A stretch of DNA of 64,000 nt from positions 6,582,501 through 6,646,500 of the forward strand of contig NC_134281.1 of the NCBI RefSeq assembly GCF_949628215.1, in the 5' to 3' direction. Below are positions 50,401 to 60,800 of the stretch, piece by piece. Under the pieces are notes generated by a model that saw only the letters and a program-made list of their open reading frames with translations, was not told the DNA's origin and did not search any database. The stretch's first letter is position 1. Each line of letters starts with the position of its first letter. The position numbers and the translations under genes were made by a program. The DNA is from Phalacrocorax aristotelis (Eukaryota > Chordata > Aves > Suliformes > Phalacrocoracidae).

Positions 50401-53400
50401 TCCCCCTAGAGTTTCATATTATTGTTTGTGGGCTGGACTCTATAATTGCAAGAAGATGGATAAATGGCATGCTGGTAAAGTCTTCAATCTTTTTAAAGCC
50501 TGGTTATTGCTTGAGTATAGATAACTAAAATTGAACAGATTTGTGTAGAATGTGTCATTAAAGTGAAATGAGGGCTGCTGAAACTCACAGCGTTCTGTAT
50601 CTATTTCTGTTTTCTTTTCTTTTTGTGAACAGGATAAAATGCATGCTTTCTTACCTGCCTTTTTCTTGAGGAGTGTTAGCCAACATTTTTGCAGTGTCCT
50701 GCAGGGGTAATTTCAAAGTTAGATCACGCTGTTTATGGCCATGTGCAGTCAGCTTTTGAAAATCGTAAGAAGGGAAGTTCCACAGCCTCTCTGGATGCTC
50801 CCATTGTGAATGTTTTTTTCATTAGCCAAACAGTACTTACTGTGCTGCAAGTTGTAAATGTCATCTTTTGGAGCCCCATTGCTACAAAGTAGTAGGAAGC
50901 TGGTCACTGAACTAGGTAGTTTTATCATTGTGAATTTGTTTATAAAATAATGATCTTGAGTATTTACCAATATTAAACCAAAACAAAATCAAAACCAACA
51001 ACAATCCAAGAATCAAACCCCCAAATCCTTTAAACCAACAAACCATTTGTTCTCATGTACTATAAGGGAATAATAGCATTTATCAGGGGAGCAAGGGGAG
51101 GAGGAGATGGAGGGTGGTAGATGGAGTCTTACACACTGGCAAATAAATAGTGTTTTGTACAGCTTATTTTAACAGTACATAGTGTATGTTAAGCATTCAG
51201 TCTGTGGTGTACCATTAAGAATAAAATCTCTGATTTTTTTTCCTTCCTGCAACTTGTTTTAAAAAAACAAACCAAACAACCCAACAACCCCTCCCACCTT
51301 TATTCGTTAGATGTCATTTTTACATTATGAAGATGGCGTCCTGGATCCAAGTTCCATCATACCTTTAATAGATGGAGGGACGGAAGGTTTTAAAGGAAAC
51401 GTTCGTGTGATCATTCCTGGTATGACAGCATGTGTTGAATGCACTCTTGAGCTTTATCCACCACAGGTAATTGCAACCGGTGATATTTCCTTTTTTTGTA
51501 TTCCTCTGTTTTGCTTGTTTCTTTTCCTAGGAACTATACATAATGTATTACATGCTTTCTTCTGTTTTTTTTTTTTTCCCCTGCCCACACCAGGTCAATT
51601 TTCCCATGTGTACTATTGCATCTATGCCCAGACTGCCGGAGCACTGTATTGAGTATGTCAGGATATTGCAGTGGCCAAAGGAGCAACCTTTTGGAGGTAA
51701 TTAGTGTATTGCACTGGTGCTAAACTGACATTTCTCTCTTTAACTGATTTGTTTTGCGTTAGGTATACACAACTACTTTTAATAAAAAAATCCTACCTTT
51801 TAACCTTACGTGGCTCTTTGTTGTATTGAATCTAAGCCTCCTCTGATCTGACAATGGATTTTCTCTTCTCGGACCTGCTCTCCAGTTCCACATTTGTTCA
51901 TGTGTTTCTCTCTCTCATACTGCACAAAGTATTTCCTGACTCAATATATAACCTGTAACAGCTCTATAAATCTGTGAAGTTAAGATAGTTTGTATGTAGA
52001 ATGTGTTAGAACTTACGATGTTCATAGAAATTATGTTTTGATTATTTAAACTGTCAAGTTTAATAACTTAATAGGGTATTGGTTTTAACCCAAATTAAAG
52101 CAAAGGGATTGCTTCAGATTAAAAGAATGCTGTATTTCTGAAGAATTCTTATAATTGTAACCTATCTGTAAATTCTTAATTTTGCTGTAGAAGGTGTTGC
52201 ATTGGATGGAGATGACCCTGAACATATACAGTGGATTTACCAGAAGTCTTTAGAAAGAGCATCACAATTCAACATTAAAGGTGTTACATACAGGCTCACC
52301 CAAGGTAAGGGTAAGGCATTTCACTGAGTTTGTGGCATTTGCAGTTCGGCTGGGTTGGTATTCTGTGTACTTGTTAGGACTAAGCTTGCAGCTCTGCTGA
52401 GAACGAAATAGTTCTTTTCTCTATTAACATCTTAAAACAGAAACAAGCAGCTTGTTTCCTGTGCCAGCACAAATATTTTTATGATGAGTGAGCTGTTTAG
52501 GCATTCATGATGAATCAGAGGAACTTATCTGGGACAAAACTGAACATTTTTTCCCATTTTATTTTTAACCTGGAGCAGCTCCACAGTTTACATTACACTG
52601 CGACCGCTTTTGGTGGGTCAAAGAGTAGTAACAAAAGAACATGATTGCCTCTTTTAGCAACAGCAGCACTTTATGCCAGTTTAGGCTGGTTGAGACTGTA
52701 GCATCTGTTTTTTTACCGCTGCATATGCCTCTGTTCACATGCAAGAGCAGATTGCTGCCACTCATTTAATCAGCATTTTAAATGCTATCCAGAGAGAAGA
52801 GAAGTGGAGGATCTCATACAGAATCTCCAGAATTTGTGGTAACTTGTATTTGTTGACTTGTAGTACTAAGAGTGGAGTTGAAATGCTGGGCTACAAATGC
52901 CACACTTGAACCTCAGTGTGTGTCTTTCTATCAAAAAAGGGTGAACTGACTCCATGCGTGTCTTCCTCAGATTCCACCTTGTATATTGCAGATAGTCTTT
53001 TTCTTTGCAACAGTTTATACTGGCTCCTCTAGTCGTATTTTTATGGTACAGATAAATGTGAACTCCAGTTATGAAATACAATTATGCACGTGCTAATGGC
53101 TGAGCAGTTTTCAGCATTTGAAGATGGCTTCCCTATAAAGTACATAGCAGAAAGCAGGCAAAGGTAAAGGTTGCATTCATGTTTTCTTAGGTATGAAGGG
53201 ATACAAGTCAATAATGAGAAGCCAGAGGAATCTCAGACTACTTGGGAATTTGCTGTCTTTTTGGCAGGCCTGAAAAGAGCAAACCTCCTTGTTCCCAATG
53301 TACAAACTTGTATGCATGGGAAATCTTGCTTTATATCGGTGTATGGGCTATGCTGTTTGAGTGGATGGGCTCTGTAAGAAGAGTTGGATGAAGATGCCAA

Positions 53401-56390
53401 CACTGTTTGTCAAGCCTGTCCTTGCAGAAGGAATACCAAATTCAAATATCTTTCCTTTATGCATTTCTCCAGTTAAACAGGATAGAACTGAGTTTAAAAT
53501 TAATTTTCAGTGCTAAATACTGAATGCGTGTTTTTAGAATTTGTTCGCTAGTTCTCTTTGTGTGTTACTTTTTTTTTTCCTCAGCATGCTTGATGCATTC
53601 CTAAAATAAAAAAATGCCAAATCACTTGAGCAGCATGCCATTATACCTTACTGTTACAGAGATTCCTGGAAAGTTTGAAGTACCTTTGGGGGCACCCTTC
53701 TACAATTATTCTGGCTAAAAGTCGTGTCTCAGCATAGTTTCTTGGAAAAAAAAAAAGCTGTACGTCTTGTTTTTACAGGGGTGGTTAAACGAATTATTCC
53801 AGCAGTAGCTTCTACAAATGCAGTAATTGCAGGTATGCTAAAATAACTAATTTTGCTTCTGCTTTACAGACTTTAGAGTTTTGTAAGGCAGTAGTAAGGA
53901 ATCGAGAACACGGGGAGGGTAGTAGTAATTTTTAATGGGTCTGTTTTATTCTTAGTGTCTTATTTCTGTTTTCCATAGAGAAACTGCATGTGACTGTATG
54001 AATTTTAGGCTCATATGAGACTGGGAGTGAGCAAGAGCATTTGAGATTGGGGAAAAAAATAACTGGAAAACACGGTATATAAGCTTAACATAGTCTCAGT
54101 TTAGTGCTGAGTCTGTGGTGTTAATGCAGCTACCATCAGATGTTTATTTTTCTCTTTACAGATTGTTATACTTGGGGTGGTTTTTTTTTTGGTCACTTCT
54201 TTGGTACAAGTTTGTGCACTAATGTCTGCGCATTCTGAGACAGAGCTAGAAAGCAAAGGAATTGTTTTTTTTTCTCATTCCAGCTGTTTGTGCCACTGAA
54301 GTTTTTAAGATAGCCACAAGGTATTTAATTTCTTATTAATAACATGCATGATTTCCAACATAATGACATGTATTAACACTAACATATTTGTCATTATAGT
54401 GCATACATTCCTCTAAACAACTACTTGGTGTTTAATGATGCAGATGGATTATACACATATACATTTGAAGCTGAAAGAAAGGTTAGTGCTATTAAAGGCT
54501 TGACAGGGTTGTTTCCGTGATTTTTATTGAATTTATGCTGTTTGTGTGTATTTCTGAAACCCAATATTGAATTTCTTGGCCCCTAGCACTGAATAATAAT
54601 ATTTCTGAAGTTTTAAAAGCAGAAACTACAATGTTACTAGTCTGCTAACCCCCCCCGATCATTGTTTTTAGCATGTAGGAATTTTTATTGAAACTTCTGT
54701 GGTTTTGGGTCTAATGGTGATGACAGTGGTGCTCTGTCCGTGTAGAGGAGCAGGACTGTGTACCTCCAGACCAATGGATGTTTTATTTGATGTCCTGGTG
54801 ATTAAACCTTTTCTTCTGCCCATCAGTTTACCAAAAACTATCACATAGTATATGTAATGGCATATTTAATTGTTGCCTGTTTATCCAAAGTTTCTTAATA
54901 TTTGGAAAAGTAGCTTCTGGTACAGGGAGGTTCTTCAGACAGCTACTTCTGTGGTGTCTGCTGGTGCAACATTGGTATCTCAACTGTTTTGGTATGCTAC
55001 CTGCAGAGGAAAATAGTACTTGACTTTTCTGAAAGTGAATCCTGAAGATTTCCCGTCATACAAGAACCATGGTTTACAAAATAAGATACGCAATCTTAAG
55101 ACTACTCATAAGCAAATCTAGTCAAAAAGAAGTTATGACAACAACTGATTTTAAAGATTGTAGTATTAAATTTTGTCAGATGAAATTTGTAGTTCATAAA
55201 TACTTAGCTGCTGTTGGGGGCCAGTCAAACAGTGACAGACTTCACAAGGAATTGGGTTTTGTCATTAATATTTGCAAGAGAATTAATATTCCTAGAGCTA
55301 AAACTTTTTTTAAATAGTTTTCAGACTTTATTAGCAGCATTTAAAAAAATCATACTTAATGTAATGTGCATTCTTGTGTTACTCTGTTGTAGGAGAACTG
55401 TCCAGCCTGCAGCCAACTTCCCCAAAACATAGAGATTTCCCCTTCAGCTAAATTACAGGAGATCTTGGATTACTTGACAAATAATGCTTCATTGTAAGTG
55501 TGCAACTATTCTGACTTGATAATTTTTGGTAGTTTAATGTTTCCAAAAGGTAATTTCTAAATGTATTTTCATGTGATTTTTTAAAAATGTTTTATATATA
55601 GGCAAATGAAATCTCCTGCAATCACAGCAACTATGTATGGGGGAAATAAAACACTTTATTTACAGGTAATCTGAACATATGTAATTGTCTTTAATAATCC
55701 TAATATATTTAAATTTACTTTCCTGGATTGGAAAGGAAATATTTTGGCTTCTTTTTTTTTTTTTTTTGCAGACAGTAGCTTCAATTGAAGAACGAACAAG
55801 GCCAAATCTTTCCAAGACACTAAAAGGTACCGTGCAGTTGTTGCGTATATTTCCAAGATACTCCTCTAAACAGAGAGCCAATCAGTTTCAACCCTCTGTA
55901 TAGCGATTTAGCTTTATTTTGCACCATGCAGTAGAACGTGCTTCATTATCCTTTTATGTGTACAATATACTTTTCTCAGGTAGCTCAACGATGAGCTTTG
56001 AATTGCCAAAATGTGAATTGTGGGCAGATGCAGAGAGAAACATTGCAACAAAGCAAGCTGATAACTGATGTAAATGAAACATAATTCAGTAGTTTTCTGT
56101 GTTTCTTGATGAGGTCTGTTAGTTTCCTGCTTAAAATGGATGAATATTAGTTTAGCTGGTGAGGTGTTTGCAACTTTATTTCATCATATTTATGGTTTGT
56201 GAGATTGGCATTCATGGGTGGGTTTTTTTAATTATTTTAATTTAAAAAAAAAAGACAAACCACATGGGTTTGCTGTACTTAAACTTTTCTTTCTGTTTCA
56301 GAATTGGGGCTTGTGGATGGTCAGGAACTTGCAGTTGCTGATGTTACTACACCACAGACTATGCTGTTCAAGCTTCACTTTACCACTTAA
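41462..56390 (+). CDS. UBA3: UBA3, NEDD8-activating enzyme E1 catalytic subunit (complete, 18 coding exons)
   Basis: UBA3 pairs with NAE1 to adenylate NEDD8, holds it as a thioester and passes it to UBE2M/UBE2F, feeding cullin neddylation. Eighteen exons splice to 1392 bp, giving 463 aa, the same as human. Visible landmarks: N-terminal MADGEEPEKKRRR; nucleotide-binding loop [12 protein letters not shown] (residues 74-85); [17 protein letters not shown] (ATP/Mg site); zinc cysteine pairs C220/C223 (TACVEC) and C364/C367 (NCPAC); catalytic Cys237 in VNFPMCTIA (codon 51609-51611); and a C-terminal ubiquitin-fold domain that binds the E2 (about 368-463, ending [18 protein letters not shown]). All joins are in phase and no key residue is lost. 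The promoter is shared with ARL6IP5, and TMF1 follows 0.65 kb downstream. Confidence 0.98.
41618..41659 (+). CDS. UBA3: UBA3 coding exon 2
   Basis: 42 bp between cttttag and gttagt. It encodes [13 protein letters not shown], the basic N-terminal helix. Confidence 0.92.
44566..44686 (+). CDS. UBA3: UBA3 coding exon 3
   Basis: 121 bp after tgtgcag. It encodes [20 protein letters not shown] and on to [10 protein letters not shown] (residues 21-61). Confidence 0.95.
45669..45749 (+). CDS. UBA3: UBA3 coding exon 4 (nucleotide-binding loop)
   Basis: 81 bp between ttccacag and gtaatt. It encodes residues 62-88 with the G-rich loop VIGAGGLG that binds ATP. Confidence 0.96.
48704..48786 (+). CDS. 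UBA3: UBA3 coding exon 5
   Basis: 83 bp between ttcacag and gtaagt. It encodes [20 protein letters not shown] and LNRQFLF, which hold adenylation-site Asp, Asn and Arg residues. Confidence 0.96.
48787..49361 (+). other. UBA3: UBA3 intron 5
   Basis: A 575-bp U2-type intron with donor gtaagt. Nothing notable was seen. Confidence 0.85.
49362..49442 (+). CDS. UBA3: UBA3 coding exon 6
   Basis: 81 bp after ttcccag. It encodes [20 protein letters not shown] and PNCAVV. Its donor, gtatccttt, is not a U2-type consensus but is a U12-type one (see intron 6). Confidence 0.94.
49443..50070 (+). other. UBA3: UBA3 intron 6, probable U12-type (minor spliceosome) GT-AG intron
   Basis: The donor reads GTATCCTTTT, matching the U12 5' splice consensus (G/A)TATCCTTT. 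Upstream of the acceptor, TTCCTTTAC at 50047-50055 differs by one base from the U12 branch consensus TTCCTTAAC. The branch A at 50054 is 16 nt from the AG, within the usual 10-20 nt. There is no long polypyrimidine tract before the AG, which also suits a U12 intron. The other introns in the window that I checked have U2-type donors. Confidence 0.85.
50071..50114 (+). CDS. UBA3: UBA3 coding exon 7
   Basis: 44 bp after the U12-type acceptor acattcag and before gtaagt. It encodes [14 protein letters not shown]. Confidence 0.94.
50410..50474 (+). CDS. UBA3: UBA3 coding exon 8
   Basis: 65 bp between ccccctag and gtaaag. It encodes [20 protein letters not shown], the conserved CGLDSI..RRWIN block of E1 enzymes. 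Confidence 0.95.
50475..51310 (+). other. UBA3: UBA3 intron 8
   Basis: An 836-bp intron with A/C-rich low-complexity patches at about 50980-51050 and 51258-51296 (caaacaaccc-type). Nothing else was seen. Confidence 0.85.
51311..51466 (+). CDS. UBA3: UBA3 coding exon 9 (first zinc cysteine pair)
   Basis: 156 bp, phase 0 on both sides. It encodes [20 protein letters not shown] and ends [17 protein letters not shown]220 and C223 are zinc ligands. Confidence 0.96.
51594..51696 (+). CDS. UBA3: UBA3 coding exon 10 (catalytic cysteine)
   Basis: 103 bp after cacaccag. It begins [20 protein letters not shown]. The Cys at 51609-51611 is residue 237, the NEDD8 thioester cysteine. The preceding intron is only 127 bp. 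Confidence 0.96.
51697..53778 (+). other. UBA3: UBA3 introns 10 and 11
   Basis: The introns are 51697-52190 and 52305-53778. Unique AT-rich sequence with no supported gene or repeat. Confidence 0.8.
52191..52304 (+). CDS. UBA3: UBA3 coding exon 11
   Basis: 114 bp between ttgctgtag and gtaagg. It encodes [20 protein letters not shown] and ends with GVTYRLTQ. Confidence 0.95.
53779..53832 (+). CDS. UBA3: UBA3 coding exon 12
   Basis: 54 bp between tttttacag and gtatgc. It encodes [17 protein letters not shown]. Confidence 0.95.
54284..54320 (+). CDS. UBA3: UBA3 coding exon 13 (37 bp)
   Basis: A small exon between cattccag and gtattt. It encodes [11 protein letters not shown]. Confidence 0.94.
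54400..54481 (+). CDS. UBA3: UBA3 coding exon 14
   Basis: 82 bp, only 79 bp after exon 13, between cattatag and gttagt. It encodes [20 protein letters not shown] through FEAERK. Confidence 0.95.
55393..55493 (+). CDS. UBA3: UBA3 coding exon 15 (second zinc pair)
   Basis: 101 bp after ctgttgtag. It encodes [20 protein letters not shown], with C364/C367 as zinc ligands, and leads into the ubiquitin-fold domain. Confidence 0.95.
55602..55665 (+). CDS. UBA3: UBA3 coding exon 16
   Basis: 64 bp between tatatatag and gtaatc. It encodes [20 protein letters not shown]. Human has LEGKNR where this reads MYGGNK, one of the few clear local differences. Confidence 0.94.
55772..55826 (+). CDS. UBA3: UBA3 coding exon 17
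   Basis: 55 bp after a T-run acceptor and before gtaccg. It encodes [18 protein letters not shown]. Confidence 0.94.
56302..56390 (+). CDS. UBA3: UBA3 coding exon 18 and stop
   Basis: 89 bp after tgtttcag. It encodes [20 protein letters not shown] and ends LFKLHFTT with TAA at 56388-56390. Confidence 0.95.
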
Positions 56391-57075
56391 TTTATTAATG
56401 AGTAAACTGCACGTACAGCAAGAGAAATCTGTACCCACCCTGTAAAACAAACATACTCTGTGGGTGTTAAAGCAACCTGAAATGTTCATGTTAGCGATAG
56501 CATTGTTGAAGGTTAGGTAACACAAATGAATCACCATATTTCAGAATTGTACGTAGAAGCCAATATTTGGTGGATTATATTTGTATAAATGCTTATTAAT
56601 GTACAGAACTCTGATGTATAGGAACACACTTTTTCCAGATTTTGTTGTCAAAATGTTAATGCTAATATACTTTCAGACACATGGAAATTTTAAGGTGGCC
56701 AAAAGTCTTGTTTTCAACACGTGTGCACATATATGCAATGCGAAGACCCTTTAAAAGGAACCACAGCGACATGGTTTTAAATTGTAGCAGGCCTGTATGC
56801 TTGCTGAGTCACCTTAAAACCAAACGAGGTCAGTAGGCTAGAATGCACATTTTCCTTGTATTTGATATTGATCAATTTTATGAAACGTGTTGAGTATGGA
56901 AGAGATTACTTTGCAAGCAAACACAAAAGGACAAAACAAAGAACTGTACATGAGAACATGGACATCTCTACTTGCAGTCCCCAAGCAGCTATGGTGCCCA
57001 GTATTGCAGGATTATGTTCAAGTACCATTGGTGCTGTTAAGGTATTTATTAATAAAAATATCATAAAGACACCTT
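56391..57075 (+). other. UBA3: UBA3 3'UTR
   Basis: About 0.68 kb of AT-rich sequence after the stop, to the AATAAA at 57051. Open frames within it are chance. Confidence 0.7.
57051..57056 (+). terminator. UBA3 poly(A) signal
   Basis: AATAAA 660 bp after the UBA3 stop, the last such hexamer before the TMF1 CpG island. Confidence 0.65.
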
Positions 57076-57542
57076 CACTTGTGGCTTATCAGTGGGTGTT
57101 CAAGGGTGTTTAAACCTCGGTTAAAAAACCAAGGGCATTATTTGGCTGCTGCAGTCAGCAACCTTTCTGCAAGCCATGCCAGACACCTCAATGTGAGTTC
57201 TCTGGTTTTACTTGATACCTGTCAACAGTGTTCAAATTTTCCATCTTTTAAACTATGAACTGTGTTTTGCACATCAACTCAGTGGCAAAGGGTGTGGGGG
57301 AGGCATTTTCCTGTGTATTTAACCAGGTGATTTTGAACAATGGCACGTTTGTAAGTGCGAAAGGGCCCCACGTAAGCTGTGGGACTTGAAGCAGCGAGTT
57401 TCAAGTTGGTTTTGACATCTGGCGGGGAGGCGGCCGTCCCGGGCCTCCGCCATGACAGGGACCGGGGCGGAAGGCCTCGCGCTGCCTCAGGGCGCCGGAG
57501 GGCGGCTGCGCGCCGGCCCGGTTGCGACGTGGAGGCCGGCGG

Positions 57543-57554
57543 CGCGCATGCGCG
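57543..57554. promoter_or_regulatory. NRF1-type palindrome upstream of TMF1
   Basis: CGCGCATGCGCG is a perfect 12-bp palindrome containing the NRF1 consensus GCGCATGCGC. It lies about 170 bp before the TMF1 ATG, inside the CpG island. Confidence 0.6.
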
Positions 57555-57722
57555 GAGCGTCCCCCCCTGCGCTCCGCGCCGAGCCCAGCCCGAGGCCGCC
57601 GGCCCCGCCGCCGCCGCCGCCGCCGGGGAGCGGGCCCTGAGGGCGGGTCGCTCCCTGCCCGCCTCGGTGCTTGTGGCCCGGTGCTGCCGCCGCCTCCGCG
57701 CGGGGACCGGGCGACGCGGAGG

Positions 57723-57864
57723 ATGAGCTGGTTCAACGCCTCGCAGCTGTCCAGCTTCGCCAAGCAGGCGCTGTCGCAGGCCCAGAAGTCTATCGACCGG
57801 GTGCTGGACATCCAGGCCGAGGAGAGCCCCTGGCCCGACGCCGTCATCCCCGACTACGGCGACG
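57723..57864 (+). CDS. TMF1: TMF1 coding exon 1
   Basis: 142 bp to GACG|gtaagc. It encodes MSWFNASQLSSFAKQALSQA, then QKSIDRVLDIQAEESPWPDA. The first 31 residues match human almost exactly, and the last 15 are diverged. Confidence 0.95.
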
Positions 57865-60800
57865 GTAAGCCTGGGCGGCCACGGCGGGCGGCCCGGGCCG
57901 TGGCCCCCGCCCCGCTGCGGGGTGGGCTGAGCCCCCCGGCCCGGCCCGGCCTCGCCCCCCGGCCTGGCCCGGCCTCGCCCCGGCCTCCCGCCCCGCCCCT
58001 GCCTCCCCCCAACCCGGGGCGGGGGTCCCGCTTGCGGAGGCTTAACCTGTCCCCATGCTCGCCCAAAGCCCGTTCAGCGGCGCCTGCGGTGCTCCTCCTT
58101 CGCCCCTTGCAGGCGGGGAGGGGAGGGGGGGCACCGACGGAAAGCTGAGGCAGCCTCGGCAGCGCACGCTGTCCCCGCTCCGTGTCACCCGCCCGGTGCT
58201 CTCGGTGCGTGGGTAGCGCCGCGCTTCGTACCCGCGTTTCTCAACCCGTTGTTTTTTTTTTTTGCCGAGGGACTAATAGGTGATGAACACCGCTCAGCGG
58301 ATAAAAAAGGGGAAATTATGTTATTTCTGAGGCGTGCACGGATTTGCTCTTTGCGACAGGAAAAGCAGAGTAGAAGCTGAAAGTCTGGTCTGTGTAAGCC
58401 AAGTGAGGCTTCCACTCTTTGTGGCGTGAAGTTAATCCTCCAGTATCTGTTGAAAGGAATGTGCTGGTGGAAAAATCGTCACGGCCTGGTTATGAGGAAA
58501 TGTCTCCTTTGTATGTATGCTAATGTAGAACCTGAAAGAATGGTCAGACCTAAGCTGCTGTTTGGAGATGGAAGAGCAATAAGGAGCCCTCGCATTAGAA
58601 ACTCCTTTCCCATAAATAATATACCTTAAAGATAAGAATGAATAAAGAAAAAGCCGAGATACAAGGTCATTTGGAATCAGTGTCCTTACTGCAGCTACAT
58701 CTGGAAGAACTGTGTGTGGTTGTGGTAGGAGGTTGTTTCCAGGTTTACCCACGGCAGAGTTAGATTTCTGAAAATCGAAAGCTATAACAATTGAAAGTGT
58801 TTTCTAGGTCGCTCGGCAAAGTATGGGGGTGGTTTTGCATCTCTCCATGCCTTTGCAGGAGCAAGGGCTCAGCAGTCACGTAGTCCAGTGTTGTCTTAAA
58901 TTACTGGAATTGTTTATAGAAGACTGCATTTACTTAATTTCTTAAAACTTTAAACTTATCCAAACAGATTTTTAAATTTAATTTATATCTTAGTATTTAT
59001 AGTAGTTCTGTAGTTCATAAGGAAAGCACCAAAGACCAGCCTGTATGTGTTTTTCAGGTAAAACATTTGTTTTTAAAAGAAGTCAAAATATTTTCTGAAT
59101 GTTACAGTTGTTTCATAGGGCTTTTTCTGAAGCTATTGAGTCATGGACAAGGGAGTAATAAATCAGGTGTTTGTAGTATTTTTGGCAATAAGAACAATAA
59201 TTATCTGAATTTCAGATCTTTCAGCCAATAGGCATCAACAGTTTCTGAAAGCAGCAGCCTACTTTAAATATTAGAACTTAGTGTTTTTTAGTAGATACTG
59301 CTGTATAAAGTAAGCTTCTTTTAAGTAGCCTGAAATATTTATGTTATTCAGATTATGTTTCTTGGTACAAAATCAAATTGGATATTATTTTTGGATTTAT
59401 CTTTCTTATTTGGGATGCTACTGAAATTTGGTGATGAAATTCTTACTGTCCTCGCTGTTGACAAGTTCTTGCAGGTTGAAAACCTGGAAGAAATACGATA
59501 ATAGCAACTAATTTTTTGTTTTAGGGCAGCTTCAGAACTAATCAATTCAGTATTTCTCCACAGGAGAAGAAGAAAACTATCATCTTAGCTGTGCTGCTGA
59601 CAATGTGTATTGTCAGCTTCAGGCTGTTGCTTGGTGCTTGAGGAAAAAGATGAAGCCTGTCACAAACTGAAAGGGCAAGAACCCTTCTTACAGTGTAAAT
59701 TCTACAAGTATTTAAAGCTTTTCCCCCCTGTTTTCTGTAATCGTGTGTGAAGTGTTTGTCTGCGTTCTACTGGCAGATAACTTTTAAACCTAGTACTTGT
59801 TTCCTCCTTTTGTAATCTATAAATTCTCTACTTTAAACTACAGTTTTTCAGATCGTTTTGCTTAGCCTCCTCTCCCTCTAGGGAGGAGGAGGCCACATTC
59901 CTTTCCCTTGTTCCCTTCCCAAAGGAAATGCTTGCTTTTTGTGCCTGAATAGGCTTCAGACTTGCCCTCACAGCTTTCAGAATGCTGTGTGGGCTTGTTT
60001 CTCTTTCCCAGGCACTTCTCTCCATCTTCTTTCTGAAATTCTTGGTCTTGGATTTACTGGTATCATTTGTGTATCATTCCTTTCTGCCTTTGCTTAAGTT
60101 GCTGTTTAACAGGGAGGGAGCTCATTGGTCCCATTCAGGTACTCCTACTTTCTAGAGTTGTCTGTGTCCACCTTAAGTCTTAGAATTACTTCATGTGTCC
60201 CTTAAGCTTCTTTTGCTTTGTCTAAAAATCGGTTCCAAGCTTTGTTAAGGAAGTAATAACAAAAATGAGGCTGTTTGTGATCATGTATAATATTCACTTT
60301 AAGTTATATTATATTGAAAACATTTTTTCTGAACACTTGCATCTAAAAAGACAAATATTGAAAAATAATAAAGTTTAAGTGTTCTTGTCCTATCTCTTTT
60401 TTTTTAATTGTTTTAGGAACAAATTCTCTCATAAGTGGAGGATGGGATACATCTTCTTGGGGCTTAAGTTCAAATACAGAACCACAGAATCAGCCAGTGT
60501 CGCCAACAGCAATTACTAAGCCTGTGAGGAGGACGGTAGTAGATGAATCTGAAAACTTCTTCAGTGCCTTTCTCTCTCCGACAGACGTTCAGAATATACA
60601 GAAAAATCCAGTGGTATCCAAACCTCCAGCCAAATCGCAGCGACCCAAAGAGGAGGTGAAGAGCACTTTAAAGGAGTCTCAACACCCCAGTCAGCTGGAA
60701 GTACCAGTGACAGCAGAGGCAGAAGCAAAGGATTCCTCTGTAGCTGGCCTGGTAGACTTGCAAAACCTCGATATTCCCAAGGAGAAATTGGAAGAGATTT

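Larger units (their letters stand above)
53833..56301 (+). other. UBA3: UBA3 introns 12-17
   Basis: The introns are 53833-54283, 54321-54399, 54482-55392, 55494-55601, 55666-55771 and 55827-56301. Intron 13 is only 79 bp, close to the practical minimum for vertebrate splicing. No other feature was seen. Confidence 0.85.
57425..58215. promoter_or_regulatory. TMF1: CpG island at the TMF1 promoter
   Basis: A very GC/CpG-rich block spans TMF1 exon 1 and the start of intron 1. The sharp change from the AT-rich UBA3 tail marks the promoter. It holds a (CCG)n run near 57600-57626 and an NRF1-type site at 57543-57554. Long open frames here on both strands are a GC effect. Confidence 0.8.

Noticed and set aside
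57379-58148. Open frames of 115-208 codons around TMF1 exon 1
   Set aside because: A GC-composition effect. Only the frame starting at 57723 continues in phase into the next TMF1 exon.
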